From Centipeda artemidis DSM 19719 (GTDB lineage: Bacteria; Bacillota; Negativicutes; Selenomonadales; Selenomonadaceae), in assembly GCF_000426665.1 (NCBI RefSeq), contig NZ_AUFU01000002.1, forward strand, positions 62,001-126,000: 64,000 bases of DNA, given 5' to 3'. Of this stretch, positions 52,654 to 60,550 are shown in pieces. A program made the position numbers and the translations under genes. The first letter of the stretch is position 1. The number at the start of each line of letters is the position of its first letter. The notes below the pieces were generated by a model. It worked only from the letters and a program-made list of their open reading frames with translations. It searched no databases and was not told the origin of the DNA.

Positions 52654-55600
52654 TTACGCTTTGCCCGCGAGTTTCTTGTAGCTGTTGTAACGTGTCTCCG
52701 CGTCCTTCTGCGTCTTTTCAAAGAGCGCCTCAGCCGCCTCGGGGAAGCTGCTCTTCAGACTGATGTAGCGGTTCTCGCCCATAAGGAACTCTTGGAACTT
52801 CGAGAAATCCGGCTCCTTGGAGTCAAGACTGAACGGATTCTTACCCGTATCCACGAGCTGCGGATTGTAGCGATAGTTTGCCCAGTAGCCGCACTCAACG
52901 GCGAGCTTGCCCTCGAGCTGTGCGCAGCCCATGCCCTTGCGGATGCCGTGGTTGATGCACGGCGAATACGCGATGATGAGGGAGGGGCCGGGGTATGCTT
53001 CCGCTTCGCTGATCGCCTTGAGCACCTGATTCTGATCGGCGCCCATATCCACCTGTGCGACGTAGACGTAGCCATAGGAGATCGCCATCATGCCGAGATC
53101 CTTCTTCTTCGTCTTTTTGCCCGTCGCAGCGAACTCCGCGATGGCGGCCGCAGGCGTGGACTTCGACGCCTGTCCGCCCGTATTGGAGTAAACTTCGGTG
53201 TCGAACACCATGACGTTGATATCCTCGCCCGATGCGAGCACATGGTCGAGACCGCCGTAGCCGATGTCGTATGCCCAGCCGTCGCCGCCAAAGATCCACT
53301 GCGAGCGCTTGACGAAGTAGTCATTATCGCTGTAGATGCGGCAAAGGAGCTCATCGCTTCCCTTCTCCGCCTCGAGGAGACTCTTGAGCGCGCTCGCACG
53401 GTCACGTGTACTCTCGCCCTCGTCACGCTTGTCGAGCCATGCCTGCATCGCTGCGCGCAGCTCCTCGGAGCCTTTCTGCGCTTCGATCGCTTCGATCATC
53501 GCGGATGCAAGCGCTTCGCGGATGGACTTCGTACCGAGATGCATGCCGAGACCGTACTCTGCATTATCCTCGAACAGGGAATTCGCCCATGCGGGTCCCT
53601 GTCCCTGCGCATTCGTCGTGTATGGCATGGCGGGTGCGCTCGCGCCCCAGATGGAGGAGCATCCCGTTGCGTTTGCGATCAGCATCCGATCGCCAAAGAG
53701 CTGTGTGACGAGCTTTGCATACGGTGTCTCGCCGCAGCCCGCACACGCGCCCGAGAACTCAAAGAGCGGTTTTTCAAACTGCGATCCGATGATGGTGGTC
53801 TTCTTCATCGGCGTATTCTTGATCGAGACTTTCTCCACATCGACGCCAAAGTCGAAATACTTCTGCGCATCGCGGAGTTTGTCATCGAGCAGGGTCATAT
53901 CGAGCGCCTTGCCCGGGCAGACCTGCGCGCAGTTGCCGCAGCCAAGGCAGTCGAGCGTGGAGACCGCAATCGTGAAATTGAGGTTCTGCGCCTTGCCGGG
54001 CTTCGACTTGATGGACTCAAATCCCTCGGGCGCCGCCGCAAGCTCCTCATCGGTCGTGAGCACAGGACGGATGGAAGCATGCGGGCAGACGAGTGAACAC
54101 TGGTTGCACTGAATGCACTTCTCCTTGTTCCAGACAGGAACGGAGATCGCTGTACCGCGTTTTTCGTACGCCGTGCCGCCGAGCGGGAACGTGCCGTCCT
54201 CCATGCCGGTGAGATCGGAGACCTTGAGCTTATCGCCCTCCTGACGGTTCATGACGTTCTGGATCTTCGTGATGAACTGCGGCGTCCGCGGGTTGACCTC
54301 TACCTCTTCGTCAACGGCATCCTTCCACGCCGCAGGAACGTCAACGCGGTGCAGGGACTCGATGCCGTGATCGATCGCACCGTTATTCATGTTGACGACC
54401 TTCTCGCCCTTGCTCCCGTAGGAGGAAACAACCGCATCCTTGAGGTACTTTACAGCATCCTCGATGGGGATGATATTAGCGAGCTTGAAGAACCCCGACT
54501 GCATGACCATGTTAAAGCGTCCGCCGAGACCAAGCTCACGCGCGATCTGAACCGCGTTCACCGTGTAGAACTCGATCTCGTTCTGCGCGATATAGCGCTT
54601 CATCGATGCAGGCAGATGTGTATTCAGCTCCTCGTCGCTCCAGACCGTATTGAGCAGGAACTTGCCGCCCTTCTTGAGACCCGCGAGGAGGTCGTACTGA
54701 CGGACATAGGACTGCTGCGAGCAGGAGATGAAATCCGCCTTATTGATGAGGTACGGACTGATGATGGGTGATTTGCCAAAACGCAGATGGCTCATCGTGA
54801 TGCCGCCCGACTTCTTCGAGTCGTAGGCAAAATACGCCTGCGCATACATATCCGTCTTGTCGCCGATGATCTTGATCGCGCTCTTATTCGCGCCGACCGT
54901 ACCGTCCGAACCAAGCCCCCAGAACTTGCACGCCGTCGTCCCCTCTTTCGTGAGGTTGACGTCGCCGTGGATCGGCGTAAGGCTGCGATGCGTCACGTCG
55001 TCCTCGATGCCGAGGGTAAAGCCGTGGATCGGATCGTCCTTCTTCAGCTCCTCATAGACCGCAAAGACCTGATCCGGCGTCGTGTCCTTGCCGCCGAGAC
55101 CATAGCGGCCGCCGACGATGACGGGGTTCATGCCCGAGCTGTAATACGCCGCCTTGACGTCGAGGTACAGCGGCTCGCCGATTGAGCCGGGCTCTTTCGT
55201 GCGGTCGAGCACGGCAACCTTTTTCACCGTCTTCGGCAGATACTTGAAGAAATGCTCGAGCGAGAACGGCCGGAAGAGATGGACGGAGAGGAGACCGACC
55301 TTCTCACCCTGCTTGTTCAGGTACTCCGCGACCTCCTCCGCCGTCTGACAGATCGAGCCCATCGCGATGATGATGCGGTCGGCATCGGGCGCGCCGTAAT
55401 AATCAAAGAGATGATGTTCGCGCCCCGTGATCTTCGCCATCTGCGCCATCGCTTCTTCGACGAGCGCCGGAATGGCGTCGTAATACTTGTTGACCGCTTC
55501 GCGTCCTTGGAAGTAAATATCGGGGTTCTGCGCCGTACCGCGAATGACCGGATGCTCGGGGTTGAGCGCGCGGCGGCGGAACGCGTTCACCGCATCCCAG

Positions 55601-56187
55601 TCGAGGATCTTTGCGAGATCGTCGTACTCCACGACCTCGATCTTCTGAATCTCGTGGGACGTACGGAATCCGTCAAAGAAGTTGATGAACGGAATGCGCC
55701 CCTTGATCGCGACGAGATGCGCGACGGCAGCGAGATCCATGACCTCCTGCACGCTCGACTCTGCGAGCATCGCGACGCCCGTCTGGCGCGCCGCCATGAC
55801 GTCCTGATGGTCGCCAAAAATATTCAGCGAGGAGGCTGCAATCGCGCGTGCGCTCACATGGAACACGCCGGGCAGCAGCTCGCCCGCAATTTTATACATA
55901 TTTGGAATCATGAGCAGGAGTCCCTGCGACGCCGTGTAGGTCGTCGTGAGCGCCCCCGCCTGAAGCGAACCGTGCACTGCTCCTGCCGCGCCCGCCTCGG
56001 ACTGCATCTCGATGAGACGTACCTTCTGCCCGAAAATATTCTTCATACCCTTTGCGGCGAGACCGTCCACATGCTCCGCCATCGGCGAAGACGGTGTGAT
56101 CGGGTAAATCGCCGCCACATCCGTAAAGGCATACGAAATGTAACCGGCGGCTGTGTTGCCGTCCATCGTCTTCATTTTTTTCGCCAT
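52654..56187 (-). CDS. nifJ: Pyruvate:ferredoxin (flavodoxin) oxidoreductase, single-chain
   Basis: A 1177-residue enzyme that oxidises pyruvate to acetyl-CoA and CO2 with ferredoxin or flavodoxin as acceptor, central to anaerobic carbon flow. It has the full domain order: N-terminal domain (GNTAAGYISYAFTDVAAIYP), transketolase-like middle, and two 4Fe-4S motifs CIQCNQCSLVCPHAS and CLGCGNCAQVCPGKA. The TPP domain follows, with GACAGCGETPYAKL and GDGWAYDIGYGGLDHVLASG, then SNTGGQASKSTP. The length is normal. It is monocistronic with a long leader from a good promoter at 56348-56376. Confidence 0.97.
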   Translation of the reverse strand: MAKKMKTMDGNTAAGYISYAFTDVAAIYPITPSSPMAEHVDGLAAKGMKNIFGQKVRLIEMQSEAGAAGAVHGSLQAGALTTTYTASQGLLLMIPNMYKIAGELLPGVFHVSARAIAASSLNIFGDHQDVMAARQTGVAMLAESSVQEVMDLAAVAHLVAIKGRIPFINFFDGFRTSHEIQKIEVVEYDDLAKILDWDAVNAFRRRALNPEHPVIRGTAQNPDIYFQGREAVNKYYDAIPALVEEAMAQMAKITGREHHLFDYYGAPDADRIIIAMGSICQTAEEVAEYLNKQGEKVGLLSVHLFRPFSLEHFFKYLPKTVKKVAVLDRTKEPGSIGEPLYLDVKAAYYSSGMNPVIVGGRYGLGGKDTTPDQVFAVYEELKKDDPIHGFTLGIEDDVTHRSLTPIHGDVNLTKEGTTACKFWGLGSDGTVGANKSAIKIIGDKTDMYAQAYFAYDSKKSGGITMSHLRFGKSPIISPYLINKADFISCSQQSYVRQYDLLAGLKKGGKFLLNTVWSDEELNTHLPASMKRYIAQNEIEFYTVNAVQIARELGLGGRFNMVMQSGFFKLANIIPIEDAVKYLKDAVVSSYGSKGEKVVNMNNGAIDHGIESLHRVDVPAAWKDAVDEEVEVNPRTPQFITKIQNVMNRQEGDKLKVSDLTGMEDGTFPLGGTAYEKRGTAISVPVWNKEKCIQCNQCSLVCPHASIRPVLTTDEELAAAPEGFESIKSKPGKAQNLNFTIAVSTLDCLGCGNCAQVCPGKALDMTLLDDKLRDAQKYFDFGVDVEKVSIKNTPMKKTTIIGSQFEKPLFEFSGACAGCGETPYAKLVTQLFGDRMLIANATGCSSIWGASAPAMPYTTNAQGQGPAWANSLFEDNAEYGLGMHLGTKSIREALASAMIEAIEAQKGSEELRAAMQAWLDKRDEGESTRDRASALKSLLEAEKGSDELLCRIYSDNDYFVKRSQWIFGGDGWAYDIGYGGLDHVLASGEDINVMVFDTEVYSNTGGQASKSTPAAAIAEFAATGKKTKKKDLGMMAISYGYVYVAQVDMGADQNQVLKAISEAEAYPGPSLIIAYSPCINHGIRKGMGCAQLEGKLAVECGYWANYRYNPQLVDTGKNPFSLDSKEPDFSKFQEFLMGENRYISLKSSFPEAAEALFEKTQKDAETRYNSYKKLAGKA

Positions 56188-56347
56188 CTTACTGCTCCCT
56201 TCCTAAAAGAGAAATATTGATACATTTCCCCATCAGTTTGAAATATAATCCACAGTAGTATAGAAATATATGACCTTGCAAACTCTTCTGATAACAAGAA
56301 TCAGAAAAAATATCTATGAAGGCACACTCCTCCTATACTTTTCGTTT

Positions 56348-56376
56348 ATTATACAACGGAAAAACGCCCTTGTAAA
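56348..56376 (-). promoter_or_regulatory. Promoter of the pyruvate:ferredoxin oxidoreductase gene
   Basis: Minus-strand TTTACA (56371-56376), 17 nt, TATAAT (56348-56353). Transcription from near 56341 leaves a leader of about 155 nt before the ATG at 56187. The leader includes a small TCTGAT/ATCAGA hairpin and an AGGAGG not followed by a long ORF. No Fnr box is seen. Confidence 0.65.
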
Positions 56377-56454
56377 CACGATAGACTTTCTCAAACGTAG
56401 AACCGACGCCGTTTATCCATTGTTTTTTATGATGAAATCATCTATAAATCCTAT

Positions 56455-56484
56455 CAAAAAACGAGCCGCCGTCAGCAGCTCGTT
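56455..56484 (-). terminator. Intrinsic terminator of the corA operon
   Basis: On the minus strand AACGAGC and GCTCGTT close a hairpin with an inner GC-rich part, followed by a run of T. The stop codon of the small gene (56472) lies inside it. Confidence 0.75.
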
Positions 56485-56696
56485 CGTCCAAGCAAAGGAT
56501 GTTCCGTTGGTCTCAGATCCCGCACGCGGATGAGACGCAGCGCTTCGTCGAGGTCGATGTCCGCGCGACCCGTCTCCGTTTCGTATACATAGACAGGCGT
56601 CTGCGCGCCGACCTCACTGCCCGGCATATATACATACTCGGCAGTCCGTTTGTCGCCAAAGATGATGCCCCGCAGGAGCTGTTCCTCGCGTATCAA
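56472..56696 (-). CDS. Small conserved-looking hypothetical protein coupled to corA
   Basis: A 74-residue acidic protein with no signal peptide or membrane segment. It begins MIREEQLLRGIIFGDKRTAE and ends RPTEHPLLGRTSC. The TTG start overlaps the corA stop (TTGA) and lies 7 nt after GGAGGG within corA, so translation is likely coupled. No family is recognised. Its position suggests a link to metal transport, but that is only context. Confidence 0.6.
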   Translation of the reverse strand: MIREEQLLRGIIFGDKRTAEYVYMPGSEVGAQTPVYVYETETGRADIDLDEALRLIRVRDLRPTEHPLLGRTSC

Positions 56697-57646
56697 AACA
56701 TATCCCTCCGCCAGAGCAGGTACACCGCGCCCGTCGACACGAGCGACGCAATGACGACAACGCGCACAAATCCGTAGGGATCGTCCGTAAACGGCACGGG
56801 CACATTCATCCCGAAAAAGCTTGAGATCACCGTAGGAATCGCGAGGATAATCGTGATCGCCGCGAGAAATTTCATCACGAGGTTCAGATTGTTCGAGACG
56901 ATCGACGAGAACGTATCCGCGAGCCGCGCAAGGATCTTGCTATACATCTCGACCATCTCGCGCGCCTGTTTGTTCTCGATGATGACGTCCTCAAGCAGAT
57001 CCTCGTCCTCTTCGTACATCTTAATGATATGATGCACCGACGTATTCGTCCGAAGGCGCATCAGCCGGTCGAGCACCGCGCCGTTCGAGCGCAGCGCCGC
57101 GTTGAAATACGTCAGACCTTTTTGGAGCTGCAGGAGACGCAGAATCTCGCTGTTCTTCATGTCGTGGCGCAGGCGATCCTCGATCTCCTCGGAGAGCTTG
57201 CTGATCTGACGCAGATAGCGCAGATAGAACACGTCCGATTTATAGAGAATCTGAAAGAGAAACCGCGTCCGCTTGTAGGTGCGGAACAGCTTTGCCGTGC
57301 GCTCGTTGAACTCCGCCATGACGGGCGTTTCTTCGAGACAGACCGTAATCACGTGCTCGTCCGTGAGGATGATCGCGAGGGGCAGCGTGTCATAGCTGTC
57401 CTCTCCGCGATAGACCGGGACATTCGTCAGGATCATGACCGAATCGTCCTCAATGTCCGTATGCGACCGCTCCTCGTCGTCGAGTGCGGACCGCAGGAAA
57501 TCGGGGTCAACCTCCGTGAGCGTGCTGACCACCTTCAGCTCGTACGGCGTCGGATTCACGATGTTGATCCACGCGCCTTTGCTGAGCGTCTTGAGGGACA
57601 GCTCCTGCAGCGGTCCCGATTCCATGGATTTATAAATTTGCAGCAA
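56693..57646 (-). CDS. corA: CorA-family magnesium/divalent cation transporter
   Basis: A 317-residue membrane channel. A long cytoplasmic alpha/beta and helical domain precedes two C-terminal helices; the first ends with the diagnostic YGMN-type motif FFGMNVPVP (about 272-280). The conserved helix region EDEDLLEDVIIENKQAREMV is present. It starts at a TTG 9 nt after AGGAG (MLQIYKSMES). A leader of about 155 nt with a short ORF precedes it. Confidence 0.9.
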   Translation of the reverse strand: MLQIYKSMESGPLQELSLKTLSKGAWINIVNPTPYELKVVSTLTEVDPDFLRSALDDEERSHTDIEDDSVMILTNVPVYRGEDSYDTLPLAIILTDEHVITVCLEETPVMAEFNERTAKLFRTYKRTRFLFQILYKSDVFYLRYLRQISKLSEEIEDRLRHDMKNSEILRLLQLQKGLTYFNAALRSNGAVLDRLMRLRTNTSVHHIIKMYEEDEDLLEDVIIENKQAREMVEMYSKILARLADTFSSIVSNNLNLVMKFLAAITIILAIPTVISSFFGMNVPVPFTDDPYGFVRVVVIASLVSTGAVYLLWRRDMF

Positions 57647-57680
57647 GGGAGAGCGCTCCTTTCCGAACCGCCCTCCTCCG

Positions 57681-57761
57681 TCAATGCGAAATCAAATCTG
57701 CGGAGCGAAGAGAGGACGGATATTGTCGATGCGATTTCGGTTGCAAAGGTGTGTCGTCCAT
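57681..57761 (-). CDS. Possible 26-codon leader ORF upstream of corA
   Basis: ATG at 57761 lies behind AAGGAAG and encodes MDDTPLQPKSHRQYPSSLRS and six more residues, ending in TGA at 57681. It lies between the corA promoter and the corA start, and its 3' part runs into the proximal arm of a GC-rich hairpin. It resembles the layout of regulatory leader peptides of Mg2+ transporter genes, but no homology is claimed. Confidence 0.4.
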   Translation of the reverse strand: MDDTPLQPKSHRQYPSSLRSADLISH

Positions 57762-57808
57762 GCTCTTCACTTCCTTTCAAAATATACGCGCTCAAATTGA
57801 CCGAATGC

Positions 57809-57837
57809 ATTGTAGCGCAAAAGCACGCGCTTGTCCA
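57809..57837 (-). promoter_or_regulatory. Promoter of the corA operon
   Basis: Minus-strand TGGACA (57832-57837), 17 nt, TACAAT (57809-57814). The start would be near 57802, about 155 nt before corA. Confidence 0.65.
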
Positions 57838-57873
57838 GCGTGGGGAGCGAAAATCTTCTCCGCGCGCGGCGGC

Positions 57874-58980
57874 TCAGACGTTGAAGCGGAAATTCACCAC
57901 ATCGCCGTCCTGCATCACGTAGTCCTTACCCTCAAGACGCACCAGCCCCTTGTCGCGCGCCGCCGCGACGCTGCCGAGCGAGACGAGATCGTCATAGCTC
58001 ACGATCTCCGCGCGGATGAAGCCGCGCTCAAAATCCGTATGAATCTTGCCCGCCGCCTTCGGCGCGGTCGTGCCGCGCGTGATCGTCCACGCACGGCACT
58101 CGTCCTCGCCCGCCGTCAGGAACGTCTGAAGTCCGAGCAGCGCAAATGCACCGTGGATGAGACGGTCAAGACCGCTCTCCTTGAGTCCGAGATCCTCAAG
58201 GAACACCGCCGCTTCCTCAGCGTCGAGCTCCGCGATCTCCTCCTCCAGACGCGCCGACACCGTAACGACCTGCGCACCCGTGCGCGCCGCATACTCCTTC
58301 ACCGTTTTCACATGTGGATTCTCCGCGTCGGCGGTTGCCGCCTCGTCCTCGCCGACATTCGCGACATAGAGGATCGGCTTGCGCGTGAGGAGATTCAGAT
58401 CACGCAGGAGCGCCTGTTCTTCCTCCGAAAGCTCCGCTTCGCGCGCGGGACGCCCCGCGTCGAGCACGGATTTCAGGCGTTCGAGCGCCGCGGCTTCCGC
58501 CTTTGCCTCCTTGCTCCCCGATTTCAGCAGCTTCGTCACCTTCGCCGCGCGCTTTTCCACCGCCTCAAGATCGGCGAGACACAGCTCCGTCTCGATGATG
58601 TCGATATCGCGCAGCGGATCGACAGCCCCCCCCACATGCGTGATGTCCGAACTCTCAAAGCAGCGCACTACATGCGCGACCGCATCCACTTGGCGGATGT
58701 GCTCAAGGAACTTATTTCCTAACCCCTCGCCCTTCGACGCGCCCTTCACAAGCCCCGCAATATCGACAAACCGCACGCTCGCAGGCGTCGTTTTTTTAGA
58801 ATGATAGAGATCCGTCAGCGCCGTCAGGCGCGCATCCGGCACCGCCACCACGCCGACGTTCGGCTCGATCGTGCAGAACGGATAGTTCGCCGCCTCCGCG
58901 CCCGCCTTCGTAATCGCGTTGAACAGCGTGCTCTTGCCCACATTCGGCAGACCGACAATACCGACCTCAAGATTGCTCAC
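57874..58980 (-). CDS. ychF: Redox-regulated ATPase YchF (Obg family)
   Basis: A 368-residue P-loop protein that binds ATP more than GTP and associates with ribosomes. It begins MSNLEVGIVGLPNVGKSTLF (G1), with RFVDIAGLVKGASKGEGLGN (G3) and KPILYVANVGEDEA in place of NKxD. The C-terminal TGS domain includes GTTAPKAAGKIHTDFERGFI. The GTG at 58980 lies 6 nt after AAGGA and is preferred to 58998. Confidence 0.96.
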   Translation of the reverse strand: MSNLEVGIVGLPNVGKSTLFNAITKAGAEAANYPFCTIEPNVGVVAVPDARLTALTDLYHSKKTTPASVRFVDIAGLVKGASKGEGLGNKFLEHIRQVDAVAHVVRCFESSDITHVGGAVDPLRDIDIIETELCLADLEAVEKRAAKVTKLLKSGSKEAKAEAAALERLKSVLDAGRPAREAELSEEEQALLRDLNLLTRKPILYVANVGEDEAATADAENPHVKTVKEYAARTGAQVVTVSARLEEEIAELDAEEAAVFLEDLGLKESGLDRLIHGAFALLGLQTFLTAGEDECRAWTITRGTTAPKAAGKIHTDFERGFIRAEIVSYDDLVSLGSVAAARDKGLVRLEGKDYVMQDGDVVNFRFNV

Positions 58981-59044
58981 AGGGATTCCTTCTTTCACCG
59001 GATTTTATTTCAAAGTACGTTATTTTAATGAATATGCTTGTTAT

Positions 59045-59073
59045 GTTATACCAAAAAACACCGAGAACGTCAA
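59045..59073 (-). promoter_or_regulatory. Promoter of ychF
   Basis: Minus-strand TTGACG (59068-59073), 17 nt, TATAAC (59045-59050), about 60 nt upstream of the start codon. Confidence 0.6.
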
Positions 59074-59226
59074 TCTTCGCGCGTTCTTATGCGATATATG
59101 AACACATATCTATACAAAAGTTGCATTTGATACTTTTCTTTTTTGAAAGATGTGTTATAATCGGAATAACTTGAAGGATTTTCCTTCTACGATCGCTTTA
59201 TGTTTCCCATACAGGAGGTTTATATT

Positions 59227-59442
59227 ATGGCTATCACCAAGGATATGAGCATCATCGACATCGTTCAGCAGTACCCCGACACCGTGGACATCCTCATGAA
59301 CGCGGGCATGGGCTGCCTCGGCTGCGCGGCGGCGCACTTCGAGAACATCGAGCAGGGCGCGATGGCGCACGGCATCGACATCGACGCGCTCATCGACGCG
59401 CTCAACGAGTCCATCGGCGAGCCGGCGGCTGCGGCACAGTAA
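59227..59442 (+). CDS. DUF1858-domain protein
   Basis: A 71-residue protein with the DUF1858/ScdA-N-like fold. MAITKDMSIIDIVQQYPDTV is followed by the MNAGMGCLGCAAAHFENIEQ segment with its Cys-x2-Cys pair. The domain is often found with hybrid-cluster or iron-sulphur repair proteins, so a role in nitrosative or redox stress is plausible, but no such gene is adjacent. AGGAGG precedes the ATG. A -10 TATAAT is at 59156-59161 and a terminator follows. Confidence 0.85.
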   Translation: MAITKDMSIIDIVQQYPDTVDILMNAGMGCLGCAAAHFENIEQGAMAHGIDIDALIDALNESIGEPAAAAQ

Positions 59443-59460
59443 AATACATACGAAAATAAT

Positions 59461-59499
59461 GCCCCCATGAGGACAGGTTGTTCTCATGGGGGCGTTTTC
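59461..59499 (+). terminator. Intrinsic terminator of the DUF1858 gene
   Basis: GCCCCCATGAG (59461-59471) and CTCATGGGGGC (59483-59493) form a perfect 11-bp stem with an 11-nt loop, followed by GTTTTCT. Confidence 0.8.
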
Positions 59500-59513
59500 T
59501 ATATCTGTAAAAA

Positions 59514-59636
59514 TCATTGCGGCTGATGCAGAAAGAGTGCTTTTCCCTCCGGCGTTTCGCAGACCAAATCGCAGTTCGCCGACAGCAGATTGCCGGCAAG
59601 GACATAGTTGGCCGCTCTGCACCAGTCACGGATCAT
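59514..59636 (-). CDS. Possible 40-codon small ORF overlapping the trmD 3' end
   Basis: ATG at 59636 to TGA at 59514 encodes MIRDWCRAANYVLAGNLLSA followed by NCDLVCETPEGKALFLHQPQ. It overlaps the last 11 bp of trmD in another frame. Its composition (balanced residues, normal codons, frame extending protein-like upstream) looks more real than the surrounding shadow frames. No good ribosome site is seen and I know no family. It could be a small coupled gene or a fragment of a lost one. Confidence 0.3.
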   Translation of the reverse strand: MIRDWCRAANYVLAGNLLSANCDLVCETPEGKALFLHQPQ

Positions 59637-60396
59637 CGCCTCGTCGAATCCGAGGCAATAAGCGATATTCCCGGCACTCTAAAAACGCGCGCTCCTCCTC
59701 CGTGAGTTCCGTCCTCTCTAAAAGCTCCGGGCGGCGCCGGAGGGTTGCGAGGAGGGACATGCGGCGGCGCCAGCGCGTGATCTCGGCGTGGTTGCCGGAG
59801 AGGAGGACATCGGGGACATCCCTCCCCTCGAAGGAGCGCGGGCGCGTGTACTGGGGATAGCCGAGCAGTCCGTCATAGAAGGAGTCCGTCGGCGCGGACG
59901 TGTCGTCGCCGAGAACGCCGGGCAGCATCCGCGCGGTGGCGTCGACGAGGAGCATGGCGGGGATCTCTCCGCCGGTGAGTACGAAGTCGCCGACGGAGAC
60001 GAGGCGGTCGGCGAGGTCGTAGATGCGTGCGTCGAATCCCTCATAATGTCCGCAAATCAATATGAGCTGCTCGTAGGCGGCGAGTTCTTTTGCGGTCTCC
60101 TGCGTGAACACATCGCCGGCGGGGTCAAGGATGATCGTGCATCGCCCCCCCTCGTATGCCGCGCTCTCCTCCCTGACAGCGCGGACGGCGGCGTACATCG
60201 GCTCAGGCTTTAAGACCATACCCGCGCCGCCGCCGAAAGGGCTGTCGTCGACGTGGCGGTGCTTATCCGTGGAGTAGTCGCGAAAGTTCGTATAGTGTAT
60301 GTCCAAGATGCCGCGCGCCGCCGCTCTGCCGATGATGCTGCTGCTAAAAACGCCCGCGAACATTTCGGGAAAGAGCGTGACCAGATCGATCCTCAT
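59626..60396 (-). CDS. trmD: tRNA (guanine-37 N1)-methyltransferase TrmD
   Basis: A 256-residue SPOUT enzyme that makes m1G37 and so maintains the reading frame. It begins MRIDLVTLFPEMFAGVFSSS. The knot motifs are LILICGHYEGFDARI and SVGDFVLTGGEIPAMLLVDA. The ATG at 60396 has AGAGGA upstream; the longer in-frame extension runs through non-coding, low-quality sequence. It is not in the usual rpsP-rimM-trmD-rplS order. A TATAAT at 60431-60436 is the likely -10. Confidence 0.96.
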   Translation of the reverse strand: MRIDLVTLFPEMFAGVFSSSIIGRAAARGILDIHYTNFRDYSTDKHRHVDDSPFGGGAGMVLKPEPMYAAVRAVREESAAYEGGRCTIILDPAGDVFTQETAKELAAYEQLILICGHYEGFDARIYDLADRLVSVGDFVLTGGEIPAMLLVDATARMLPGVLGDDTSAPTDSFYDGLLGYPQYTRPRSFEGRDVPDVLLSGNHAEITRWRRRMSLLATLRRRPELLERTELTEEERAFLECREYRLLPRIRRGDDP

Positions 60397-60550
60397 ATGC
60401 GTTCCTCTTCTTCCGTTGATGATGCACACTATTATATCATAAAGACGGCGGCGTGCCGCGCACATTTTTTCCGAAACGGCTACAGAAAATCCGCGCTTTG
60501 CGTTATAATAAGAGCATCGACAACGTACCCGAAGGATTTGGAGCAGTTTT

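Noticed and set aside
57647-57873. M-box (Mg2+) riboswitch upstream of corA
   Set aside because: The leader of about 155 nt shows none of the conserved M-box blocks that I would recognise and is occupied by a short ORF and a simple hairpin.
59500-59680. Frameshift at the 3' end of trmD
   Set aside because: The annotated C-terminus (ELTEEERAFLE and a short tail) and total length are normal for TrmD, so the nearby protein-like frame is better treated as a separate possible ORF.
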